Source: Olsenella_K sp050953285 (lineage in GTDB: Bacteria; Actinomycetota; Coriobacteriia; Coriobacteriales; Atopobiaceae). From it: DNA of 64,000 nt. The notes below the pieces were generated by a model. That model saw nothing but the letters and a program-made list of their open reading frames with translations. It was not told the DNA's origin and did no database searches. Shown here piece after piece: positions 7,025-15,133 of this stretch. A program made the position numbers and the translations under genes. The DNA lies in assembly GCA_050953285.1 (NCBI GenBank), contig JBMNMK010000002.1:310001-374000 (forward strand), in the 5' to 3' direction. Every line of letters starts with the position of its first letter. Position 1 is the first letter of the stretch.

Positions 7025-8644
7025 ATGCCAAATACCATGCGTGGTGTCTATACCAATTTGACCGAGATTAGACGCAAGGTGTTTTGTGAGGTGGCTCGGA
7101 TGATCTACGCTACCTCCGAGCATCCAGAGTGGACAGACCAGGAGTTTGATGCGGCATTTGACCAGCTCCCGTATGATATTTTGCCGGGTGATGTGGCCAC
7201 ATATAGAGGCTCAATCTTCTTGGAGCGCGCGGTGGTATCTGAGCGCATAAGGCTGGCGTTGGGACTTTCGCTTCAGGATGTGGACAAGCCGCAGCGGATA
7301 TCGGATGGTCTTATGAATGCCATGCGCTCACAGACCTACTATGAGCCGCCGCTCATCAACGTGATCAAGTTTGCCTGTAACGCCTGCAAGGACAATGAGT
7401 ATGAGGTGACCAATACCTGCCAGGGCTGCCTGGCGCACCCTTGCCGCGAGATCTGCCCCAAAAAAGCAATCTCTTTTGTGAATAAACGCGCCTATATTGA
7501 TCAAGAAAAATGCATCCACTGCGGCCTTTGCCACAAGACCTGCCCGTACAATGCCATCCACCATTACGTGCGCCCGTGCGCGGCGGCGTGTGGTATGGGC
7601 GCCATCAAATCCGACGAGCATGGTCGCGCAGACATTGACCAGAGCAAATGCGTTGCCTGCGGCCAGTGCCTCATCAACTGCCCCTTTGGTGCCATCGCTG
7701 ACAAGAGCCAGATTGCGCAGGTCATCTGGTCAATTCAGGAGGGCTGCGAGGTCATAGCCATAGTGGCGCCGGCCTTTGTAGGCCAGTTTGGCGGTAAGGG
7801 AGACGTGGGCAAGCTTCGCTCTGCCTTCACGCAGCTGGGTTTTTCTGGCATGGAAGAGGTAGCTTTGGGCGCAGACCTCTGCACCATCCAGGAAGCGCAT
7901 GACTTTATGGATGAGGTACCGGAAAAGATCCCCTTTATGGGCACTTCATGCTGCCCTGCCTGGTCCATCATGGCTAAGCGAGAATTTCCTGAGCACGCCA
8001 ACTGCATCTCAATGGCACTGACTCCCATGACGCTGACCGCGCGCATGGTGCGCCAGCAGCATCCTGACGCAAAGATCGTCTTTGTAGGGCCGTGCTCTGC
8101 TAAGAAGCTTGAGGCCATGCGTAAGAGCGTGCGCTCAGAAGTTGACTTTGTCCTCACCTTTGAAGAGATGGCCGGCATGATGGAGGCCAAGGGTATTGAC
8201 TACCTCAAGCTGCAAGACGAGGGCAAGTCGGACTTTGATGTGGCCAGCGCTGATGGCCGTGGCTTTGCGGTGGCAGGAGGCGTTGCCAACGCTGTGGTCA
8301 ATGCCATCCAGCGTGAGCAGCCGGGCCGTGAGATAAAGGTTGCAAACGCTGAAGGACTTGAGGATTGCCGTAAGATGCTCAAGGCTGCCATCAAGGGTAA
8401 CTACGATGGCTACCTGCTTGAAGGCATGGCATGCCCAGGAGGCTGTGTGGCTGGTGCGGGCACCCTTGTGGCCATCAACAAGTCGAGCGCAGCTGTCAAG
8501 CGCTATGCCAAGCGCTCGCCGCGCGCCAACGCTACGGAAAACGGCTATCGCATGCTCATCCCGGTACTGGAAAAGCTGGACGACCGTAAGAACTTCAAGG
8601 AAAACGAGATCCAAGAGACGGATGAGGCACAACATCTGGTCTAA
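7025..8644 (+). CDS. Monomeric [FeFe] hydrogenase, group B-like
   Basis: 539 residues. The N-terminal half carries an unusual Cys cluster (CNAC...CQGC...PCREICP, residues about 118-145) and two ferredoxin-like 4Fe-4S motifs (CIHCGLCHKTCP, CVACGQCLINCP). The C-terminal half is the H-cluster domain: TSCCPAW (C309/C310), VGPCSAKK (C357) and MACPGGC (C470, C474). TSCCP instead of TSCMP marks the group B type seen in Clostridium CpIII, from family knowledge. It evolves or oxidises H2 with ferredoxin-like partners in the cytoplasm. The start follows GAGAGGAGAGGG. The maturases HydEFG are not in the window. Confidence 0.88.
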   Translation: MPNTMRGVYTNLTEIRRKVFCEVARMIYATSEHPEWTDQEFDAAFDQLPYDILPGDVATYRGSIFLERAVVSERIRLALGLSLQDVDKPQRISDGLMNAMRSQTYYEPPLINVIKFACNACKDNEYEVTNTCQGCLAHPCREICPKKAISFVNKRAYIDQEKCIHCGLCHKTCPYNAIHHYVRPCAAACGMGAIKSDEHGRADIDQSKCVACGQCLINCPFGAIADKSQIAQVIWSIQEGCEVIAIVAPAFVGQFGGKGDVGKLRSAFTQLGFSGMEEVALGADLCTIQEAHDFMDEVPEKIPFMGTSCCPAWSIMAKREFPEHANCISMALTPMTLTARMVRQQHPDAKIVFVGPCSAKKLEAMRKSVRSEVDFVLTFEEMAGMMEAKGIDYLKLQDEGKSDFDVASADGRGFAVAGGVANAVVNAIQREQPGREIKVANAEGLEDCRKMLKAAIKGNYDGYLLEGMACPGGCVAGAGTLVAINKSSAAVKRYAKRSPRANATENGYRMLIPVLEKLDDRKNFKENEIQETDEAQHLV

Positions 8645-8653
8645 GTGTTCCTT

Positions 8654-8684
8654 TGCGCGTGCGCGCGCACGCGCGCACGCGCAC
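8654..8684. other. 31-bp perfect alternating purine-pyrimidine tract (Z-DNA-prone)
   Basis: From 8654 to 8684 every base alternates pyrimidine/purine, almost entirely CG and CA/TG steps, beginning 10 bp after the hydrogenase stop codon. Such tracts favour left-handed DNA under negative supercoiling. No gene overlaps it. Confidence 0.75.
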
Positions 8685-8717
8685 TTTCTGGCACGCTCGC
8701 GAAAACTGCTGCATACC

Positions 8718-8750
8718 ACGAGGGGCGCTCCATACCAGGGCGCCCCTCGT
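8718..8750. terminator. Strong hairpin between hydrogenase and convergent membrane-protein gene
   Basis: ACGAGGGGCGC (8718-8728) and GCGCCCCTCGT (8740-8750) form a perfect 11-bp stem with an 11-nt loop. No T-run follows on either strand, so it may stabilise mRNA ends or terminate with help rather than being a classical intrinsic terminator. Confidence 0.6.
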
Positions 8751-8794
8751 CTCACGTGTGAAGTTCTAGCTTGCGGGTCTCTAGCCTTGCGGCT

Positions 8795-10747
8795 CTAGGC
8801 CACCCTATCCGGCGTGTGCTGTGCCGTGATTGCCCAGGCGAGAAGTGCCATGAGCGGCAACGAATACATCAAAGGGAGGGTGTAGCGCACTGATCCGCAG
8901 GGTGCCGCAATCAGTACGGCCTCGAGCATCAGGAGGGCGGAGAGCGCCGTGAATGTGGCAAGACGCAGGCGCTTCTCGCTCAAGGAAAAACCTATGAGGA
9001 GGGTCAGCAACCAGAAATACGTGCCTGGCGTATAGAGCAAGGCAAGGGGGAGCACTCTCCTCACGATCTTGAGTACGGTCGTGCCCAAAACATAGGGGGT
9101 GCGCCCAACGTGAGTAGGAATTTGATCGACGGACGCAAACCAGCCAAGAGCAGGGAATTCATCCCACGTTTCGTTGAAATAGGGCTTGTCTTCAAGGTAG
9201 TAGGTGCCCATGGTAAAGGGGTAGAGACTCATGGTCGTCTTGGTTGCCGCCACAAATGAAGTGGCGGGATGTTCAAAGCAGAGTTTCAATGCAGCCTGGC
9301 AGAACTCCACCGTCGTGGCTCGTCCGGGCTCTCCCACATTGAGGCGGCCTTTGACGGGATCGGAGATCTCTGGATTGTAGACGGCCGCTACCTCATTAAG
9401 GCTTACCGTAAACGAGCGCTCCAACGTGCTTTGGATATCGCCGTCAAGCTCTTGCCCTGCTCGCACGTTTGCCGCAACGATCTGCGCTGGTAGAGAAAGT
9501 GCCTCCGCAGGCCCTATGTCTGCTACGCCTATGGCGGGCAAAAAGAGGCGCGACCACAGTAAAAAGGCACCTACCACACTCACGAGGGTCACCAGAACAA
9601 AGCGCTTATGGGTGAGGATGAAGAGCATGATCAGGCCAAACGCAACAAGGAAAACCCCGTTATTCCTGGTGAGAGAAACCAAGATGCTCGATACAGCAAA
9701 CGCCCACGGCCTGGTCAGCCAACCCTCCTGCGAGTTGTGTGTATGGCCGAGCACTTTCACGATGAGCTGGAGCGTGAAGAAGACAACAAGGAAAGCGTGC
9801 AGACCGTCTTTTGAGATGGACATAACATAGATAGGGATGGGCGGAAACAGCGCAAAAAATGCCAGCGCAGCGTACATCAGACGTCTTTGGCCAGAAATTT
9901 TCTGTATCCAAATGCAGCATGAGGCAAAAACAAAGAGCGCAACGATCAGCTGCAGCATGCACATAAGGAAAAGTCCTGACCACCCAGTGGCATCAAAAAT
10001 AAGCGAGAAACGATACAAGGCAGAAAAGATGAGTCCCACAAAGTACGGGTAGTGGGTGTCGAGCGCAAACCCACCATAGCCTAGAAACTCGGCCATCTGA
10101 TGGGACTGATCAGACGTGATCGTGCCAGGGAACCACACGATGAGATAGGGAAGCCATGCAACTAGAAGTATGAGCACAATCTGCCAGGCCTTGAGGGCAG
10201 ATTGTGTGCCTGTGCGCTGGGGTTGCGCAATGTGCTGCGCGTGCTGGGCGTCGTACTGGGCGCAGCACAGCGCCTCACGATGTACAGGTTTGTCTAGTGC
10301 GCACATACCAGAAAGCACACTAAAGCATGCAACAACCAGGCTGTGACACAGCATGAAATCACCTATGAATACAAGAAAAGACCAGGTGAGACAAGCAAAC
10401 GTGGAGTCTAAGTCGACCGGCTCCATAGCGCTTGGAAATTGAACAGCATGATAGATGAGCATGCCACCTTCATCTATAGGACGGCCTATAAAGAGGGTGA
10501 GTGTCAGGATAAGCGTGGTGATAAGTGCCCAGAAATTGCACCGTTTAGGTGATGTTTTTGCCTCCGGTGAGAAGAGTGCATACCACATGAGAGGACAGAG
10601 GACGACAAAAGAGATCTCACGTGAGAGTTCATAGGAGTTCACCACAATGATGCCTTGGTCGGTATAGCTCGTGGCAAGTGTGATGCCAAGACAACAGCAG
10701 CAAATGACAAAGGCAATCAGTCGGATAACTTTTGAAGTAGTTTGCAT
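8795..10747 (-). CDS. Large polytopic membrane protein, DUF6020/GT-C-like
   Basis: 650 residues with roughly 12-14 hydrophobic segments. After a loop of about 45 polar residues (about 150-195) comes WLPYLIVWFPGTITSDQSHQ, with an acidic residue in the first large external loop as in GT-C type lipid-linked sugar transferases. DUF6020 membership is my recollection of the SDQxxQMxxFLG phrase. It may take part in surface polymer assembly together with the glycosyltransferase at 11.5 kb. The start at 10747 is the first ATG; no strong ribosome binding site is seen. Function unproven. Confidence 0.65.
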   Translation of the reverse strand: MQTTSKVIRLIAFVICCCCLGITLATSYTDQGIIVVNSYELSREISFVVLCPLMWYALFSPEAKTSPKRCNFWALITTLILTLTLFIGRPIDEGGMLIYHAVQFPSAMEPVDLDSTFACLTWSFLVFIGDFMLCHSLVVACFSVLSGMCALDKPVHREALCCAQYDAQHAQHIAQPQRTGTQSALKAWQIVLILLVAWLPYLIVWFPGTITSDQSHQMAEFLGYGGFALDTHYPYFVGLIFSALYRFSLIFDATGWSGLFLMCMLQLIVALFVFASCCIWIQKISGQRRLMYAALAFFALFPPIPIYVMSISKDGLHAFLVVFFTLQLIVKVLGHTHNSQEGWLTRPWAFAVSSILVSLTRNNGVFLVAFGLIMLFILTHKRFVLVTLVSVVGAFLLWSRLFLPAIGVADIGPAEALSLPAQIVAANVRAGQELDGDIQSTLERSFTVSLNEVAAVYNPEISDPVKGRLNVGEPGRATTVEFCQAALKLCFEHPATSFVAATKTTMSLYPFTMGTYYLEDKPYFNETWDEFPALGWFASVDQIPTHVGRTPYVLGTTVLKIVRRVLPLALLYTPGTYFWLLTLLIGFSLSEKRLRLATFTALSALLMLEAVLIAAPCGSVRYTLPLMYSLPLMALLAWAITAQHTPDRVA

Positions 10748-10856
10748 GTGGGCACCTTGGATGGGGGTAAGCAGCCCTGATCATAGCAAACGGGCCACAA
10801 GAACAGCGTGGGAAAAGAGACGATCAGACGACTTTCAAAGACGAGAGCCGCACATG

Positions 10857-10886
10857 AAAAGGGCGGCCGCTCGTGCGACCGCCCCT
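10857..10886 (-). terminator. Intrinsic terminator of the 104-residue ORF
   Basis: Read on the minus strand, GGGCGGTCGC and GCGGCCGCCC form a 10-bp stem with one mismatch and a 4-nt loop, followed by TTTT. It lies 27 bp after the stop of the small minus-strand gene. Confidence 0.7.
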
Positions 10887-10912
10887 CATTTCAGCACACG
10901 CAACGCACGTGA

Positions 10913-11227
10913 CTACTCGTCCTTCTCGCCTTTGATGGAAGGATAGAAACTGGCCTCTGCAAAGATCTCTTTGATGGTGTGGCCGTTTACAAAAGGAAGA
11001 GCAAGGAACTCGTCCAAGGTAGGAACAAGATCACTGCAGTCAACAAAGTGATTCTTGCTATTACGCACGCTCGTGTCCTGTGCGCGCCATGACTCATAGT
11101 TGACGTCTGTCAAGTAGTAGACCTTTGAGCCAACCTTCATATAAACAGAGTGGTTGGCGTGCAGATAATCTGCGAGGCCATTGTAATCTACGTCGAGCTT
11201 CTCCGATGCAATCTTTCCCATGGCCAT
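10913..11227 (-). CDS. Conserved-looking small hypothetical protein
   Basis: 104 residues from the ATG at 11227, chosen because AGAAAGGA lies just upstream; longer in-frame starts lack a site. The protein is soluble with no signal peptide. It has a Tyr-rich middle (HSVYMKVGSKVYYLTDVNY, residues about 26-44) and an acidic end. I do not recognise the family. It has its own downstream terminator, so it is probably monocistronic. It lies between two probable surface-polymer genes, but nothing in the sequence links it to them. Confidence 0.65.
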   Translation of the reverse strand: MAMGKIASEKLDVDYNGLADYLHANHSVYMKVGSKVYYLTDVNYESWRAQDTSVRNSKNHFVDCSDLVPTLDEFLALPFVNGHTIKEIFAEASFYPSIKGEKDE

Positions 11228-11498
11228 TCCTTTCTCTGAAGGCGAACCCTGATGCAATATTAGCGCGGCTGTGCCCAAACGAGCGGAGGTTTGAGAATTG
11301 TTAGGCAAGCGTTATATATCGCGCGCGGAAAAAACTGTGCGAGCAAAAACTGCACAAGTGTGATACATCTATGACACATGAGGCTCACGGGCGCCTTTGG
11401 GGCTCCAATGCTTGTGCTGGAGTTCTTGGGGTTCGGACGTGCCTTTCGGATGTGCTTTTATGCGTACAGATGGTCAACCAGATAGTGTGGGATCTACT

Positions 11499-12434
11499 AT
11501 GGAAAACCCTTCAATCGTCGTACTCATACCGTGCTACAACGAAGAGCTAACGGTAGGTAAGGTGATCGATGATTTCCACGCGGCTCTGCCCCAAGCAGAT
11601 ATATGGGTGTATGACAACAACTCGACCGATCGAACATATGAGATTGCGCTCGCTCACGGTGCCAAGGTGCGGCGTGAATCACGTCAGGGCAAGGGTAATG
11701 TTGTGCGGCAGATGATCAGGGACATTGATGCGGATTTCTACCTTATGGTGGACGGTGATGATACCTATCCTGCAAATGAAGCTCCCAAACTCCTGCAGCC
11801 TCTTATGGATGACACGGCAGATCACGTGGTAGGTGATCGACTTTCCAATGGTACCTATGGTGAGGAGAACACGCGGGCGTTCCATGGCTTTGGAAATGAC
11901 CTGGTCAGGTGGTTGATTAAGGTTCTGTACGGGTTTGAGTTCAATGATGTTATGACCGGCTACCGTGCTTTCAACAAAGTGTTTGCAAAGAGCTTGCCTG
12001 TCCTGTCTCCCGGCTTTGAAATTGAGACCGAGCTCTCTATTCATGCGGTGGACAAGCGCTGGAGAATCGCACAAGTTCCCATTGAGTATCGCGATAGACC
12101 TGCGGGGTCAGAGTCAAAGCTCAACACCTACTCTGACGGGATAAAGGTTCTCAGAATGATCTTTTCTCTGTTCAAAGACTATAAGCCCCTGAGCTTTTTC
12201 TGCATCCTGGCCGCGATATGTATTGTGATAGGCCTCATCTTGGGCATTCCGGTGGTGGCCGAATTCATGCAGACGGGCCTTGTGCCCAGGCTTCCGACGG
12301 CCGTTTTGGCCGTGGCATTTTGCGGGCTGGGCTGTCTCTTTTTCACCTGTGGACTCATCTTGGACACAATTGTCAAAGGCGCTCGCCGTCAGTGGGAGAT
12401 AGACGTTACCAAGCTCTATGACGAGAAGAAATAG
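11499..12434 (+). CDS. Glycosyltransferase family 2 with C-terminal membrane helices
   Basis: 311 residues from the ATG at 11499 (MENPSIVVLIPCYNEE), where homology begins; the longer frame from 11397 has no better ribosome site. The GT-A fold motifs are IPCYNEELTVGKVI (residues about 8-21), DNNSTD (about 42-47), and the DGDDTYPA metal-binding DxD region (about 84-91). Two transmembrane segments occupy about residues 230-290, as in dolichyl-phosphate-mannose/undecaprenyl-phosphate glycosyltransferases. It probably loads a sugar onto a polyprenyl phosphate at the inner face of the membrane. Sugar and acceptor are not readable. Confidence 0.88.
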   Translation: MENPSIVVLIPCYNEELTVGKVIDDFHAALPQADIWVYDNNSTDRTYEIALAHGAKVRRESRQGKGNVVRQMIRDIDADFYLMVDGDDTYPANEAPKLLQPLMDDTADHVVGDRLSNGTYGEENTRAFHGFGNDLVRWLIKVLYGFEFNDVMTGYRAFNKVFAKSLPVLSPGFEIETELSIHAVDKRWRIAQVPIEYRDRPAGSESKLNTYSDGIKVLRMIFSLFKDYKPLSFFCILAAICIVIGLILGIPVVAEFMQTGLVPRLPTAVLAVAFCGLGCLFFTCGLILDTIVKGARRQWEIDVTKLYDEKK

Positions 12435-12472
12435 CCGTGGGACTTCTAACAGACTTACGTACTACCTAACGT

Positions 12473-13147
12473 CTACGCACCACCCAAAATCAGCCGTGTC
12501 AGCTCATCTGTGGTGTGCGCAAGGCATGTGGCGCCCTGCGCAATGAGGTAGTCCTCATCTCTAAAACCCCAGGTTACGGCTATACAATCGGTATGTGCAT
12601 TGTGGGCGCTCAAGATATCCACCTCAGAGTCACCCACATAGACCGTGTCTTCAGGCGTCACACCCAGCGCTTGCATGCAGGTATTTAAGATGTCGGGCGC
12701 AGGTTTCTTGCGAATGTGATCCTGCTCTCGCTCACCGGCGACAAAATCAAACAGTCCCGGGAAAAATGTCTCTACCAGCTCCTGCACGGCCTCATCTACC
12801 TTGTTGGACACCACCGCACAGGCAACATGGTGCTGCTTGAGCTCATGGATCATGCTCTCAATGCCGGGGTAGGGGCAGGTGAGTTCTGCTGCATGGTGGG
12901 GATAGTAACTGGCAAGTTCATGCCAGATCTCATCTGGATTGGCGCTGCTCGCACGGTCTGCTACGGCACGGCGGGCAAGCATCCTCAAGCCGTCTCCCGT
13001 AAACGCGCGCACATCCTGAGCACTTCGGGGCGAAATACCATGCGCTGCCAGCACAAAGTTGAGCGAAGCGGTGAGGTCTTTCAACGTATCTAGAAGTGTC
13101 CCGTCCAAATCAAACAGCGCTGCATGATAAGCCACAATCTCTCCCAT
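12473..13147 (-). CDS. HAD-superfamily phosphatase, phosphoglycolate phosphatase-like
   Basis: 224 residues. ALFDLDGTLLDT (residues about 8-19) is HAD motif I with the nucleophilic Asp. Motif II Ser/Thr lies in AVVSNK, motif III Lys in the DHIRKKPAPD region, and motif IV acidic residues in VYVGDSEVDI. The cap is the helical C1 type of Gph/PGMB-like enzymes. I chose the start at 13147 because homology begins directly after it; the ribosome site is weak. It converges on the glycosyltransferase gene with 38 bp between the stops. Confidence 0.87.
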   Translation of the reverse strand: MGEIVAYHAALFDLDGTLLDTLKDLTASLNFVLAAHGISPRSAQDVRAFTGDGLRMLARRAVADRASSANPDEIWHELASYYPHHAAELTCPYPGIESMIHELKQHHVACAVVSNKVDEAVQELVETFFPGLFDFVAGEREQDHIRKKPAPDILNTCMQALGVTPEDTVYVGDSEVDILSAHNAHTDCIAVTWGFRDEDYLIAQGATCLAHTTDELTRLILGGA

Positions 13148-13240
13148 CTGCGCCGTAGTTAAACCAACTTCTGATTTGCGATGCAAAGTTTTGGATCTGC
13201 ACGTATCATGAGCCATAGGCAAACAACGAGGGGATCAATC

Positions 13241-15133
13241 GTGGCTGGCGATGAGCGTACATTCAATCCAAATGCTGAATCTGAGCGTAGTCAATTGGAC
13301 ACACATGATCAAGCGCCCGAGCAAGAGGAGCCATCTTTCTTCCAAGATGTGAGCTCCCAAGACACCGGCTCAGACGAATACGATCCGGACAACTACGACT
13401 CATACGACCTGGACGAGCACGACGCGGATGAGTGTGACCCGGACGACTACGATCCGGACGAGTATGACGCAGAAGAGGCGCTCTTCTCCTACGACCTCTC
13501 TGATGTGATGGATTTGCCAGAAGATATGCCCCAGCCCCAAGCGGGCGATAAACCCCCTGCGCCCGTGGCACCTGACGCCCCGTTAGAGCTTCCTGACCAG
13601 GCAGAACCCGTCTGGGACGTACCTGTTTCGGCGGAGGCCACCCCAGAAGAACCAGAAGAACCAGAAGAACCAGAAGAACCAGAAGAACCAGAAGAACCTG
13701 CCGCACCTGCAACGCCCGCGTCTGAAGAGGCAGAGAGCGCCGTGCAGACGCCTGCAGAAGACGTGCCAGCTGCGGCCACGGTGCTTCCGGCAGTTGCATC
13801 AGCGCCCGCCGCGCCGGCGCCGAGCACGTGGGATGCTGATGTTTCCGCAGATACCACAAGCAACGCGTTCTTCTCGCGCTGGCAACTCAAGCGAGCTGGC
13901 GGTCTTGATCTCGATCTCGTATCCACACTGAGTATAGTTGCAGGATTGATCATAGCTATAGGAGTCGTCGTCTTTGTGCGCTCAAATGCGCGCGTGAATA
14001 AGGAGATCCAGGAGGTACAGGCGTCGCAGACGCAGCAGCTTGATTCCGAGGCAGAGGCGCAGGTCCCAGAGACGGATGCAGAGGTCGTGGTGGCAGGCGA
14101 TGTCCTGGCGCAGTATCGCTTGCTTTCATCTGCGCGCTCAGGCAGCGACGATGCAGGTAGAGCCACGTATGATTTCTCGGGCGTGTTCACGCATCTCAAA
14201 GATGAGATATCCGTCGCGGACCTTTCTCTGGTGGCGCATGTCTCAAGCGTGGGCGGGCAAAACTATACGGGCTTTGAGCCGTATGACACGCCCCATGAGC
14301 TCATAGATCAGGAGCTTGAGGATGGCTTTGACGGCGTGCTGAAGGCGTCGCCGTATGCGCTCACAGAAGGCTACGACGGCCTGCACGCAGAGCTTGCCTA
14401 TTGGAGCGCCAACCACCCAGATGTTCCCGTGTTAGGCGTGAGTGATCCAGAAGGTGATGCGGGCGATAATTACGTGGATAACGTCTATATGTACGAGAAG
14501 GACGGGCTCAAGATAGCCGTCCTTAACTACACGGCCTCCACGGCGGTCTCTATCAGCAAGAAAGATGCCAGCTACGTCTCATACTTGAGCGAGGATAAGG
14601 TGGAGCGTGATTGCAAAGCTGCTCAGGCAGACGAAGCGGACGCTATCATAGCCTGCGTGGACTGGGCGTCGGCACAAAGCGGTGAGCCAACTGACGAACA
14701 GCGCAGCTACGCGGAGCTCTTTGCCAAGCTTGGCGTCGACGCAGTTGTGGGATATGGCACCACGTATGTCCAGCCCGTTGAGGTCCTATCGGGAGATGCA
14801 GGACCGTGCGTGTGCTTCTACTCTGTGGGAACCCTGCTTTCAGGCTCGGGAGATGAGCACAGCTTCATTGGTGCTCTGGCTCATCTGAGCTTTAAGCGCA
14901 CGTCAGATGGTGTATGCACGCTCACCTCGGCAAGCTTAGACCCGGTGGTTACCCGCCGCGCCTCTGGCACAGATTTCACCGTCTTGCGCCTGGCGGATGC
15001 CACCGCAGAAGACATGGCTGCTGGCTGGGACAGCTGGCTCACGCCCAGCTACGCAAAGCAGTTCTTGGACAAGACAGTGGGGCAGAACTGGAATGATGAC
15101 ACCGGGCGCTATGAGGTCGATTTGGAGAGCTAG
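13241..15133 (+). CDS. Membrane-anchored CapA-like protein lacking the metal-site residues (probable pseudoenzyme)
   Basis: 630 residues from a GTG preceded by GAGGGGA; upstream ATGs lack a site. The N-terminal ~220 residues are acidic and low-complexity, with repeated Asp-Tyr segments (about 45-85) and a six-fold PEE repeat (about 135-152). One transmembrane helix follows (about 228-245), then a CapA/PGA_cap domain. Against the intact paralogue at 19.2 kb, the N-x-E, NHSMD, HWG, GDHPH and SVGNF positions read VSSV, SPYALTE, DWASA, GYGTT and SVGTL, so nearly all predicted metal ligands are gone. Framework residues are kept, arguing against simple decay. Likely structural or regulatory, outside the membrane. 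Confidence 0.8.
   Translation: MAGDERTFNPNAESERSQLDTHDQAPEQEEPSFFQDVSSQDTGSDEYDPDNYDSYDLDEHDADECDPDDYDPDEYDAEEALFSYDLSDVMDLPEDMPQPQAGDKPPAPVAPDAPLELPDQAEPVWDVPVSAEATPEEPEEPEEPEEPEEPEEPAAPATPASEEAESAVQTPAEDVPAAATVLPAVASAPAAPAPSTWDADVSADTTSNAFFSRWQLKRAGGLDLDLVSTLSIVAGLIIAIGVVVFVRSNARVNKEIQEVQASQTQQLDSEAEAQVPETDAEVVVAGDVLAQYRLLSSARSGSDDAGRATYDFSGVFTHLKDEISVADLSLVAHVSSVGGQNYTGFEPYDTPHELIDQELEDGFDGVLKASPYALTEGYDGLHAELAYWSANHPDVPVLGVSDPEGDAGDNYVDNVYMYEKDGLKIAVLNYTASTAVSISKKDASYVSYLSEDKVERDCKAAQADEADAIIACVDWASAQSGEPTDEQRSYAELFAKLGVDAVVGYGTTYVQPVEVLSGDAGPCVCFYSVGTLLSGSGDEHSFIGALAHLSFKRTSDGVCTLTSASLDPVVTRRASGTDFTVLRLADATAEDMAAGWDSWLTPSYAKQFLDKTVGQNWNDDTGRYEVDLES
13643..13696 (+). repeat. Six tandem copies of a 9-bp unit (CCAGAAGAA)
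   Basis: Six perfect copies of CCAGAAGAA, in frame, encode the Pro-Glu-Glu repeat of the CapA-like protein. Because the unit is nine bases, gain or loss of copies changes spacer length without shifting the frame. Confidence 0.95.
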
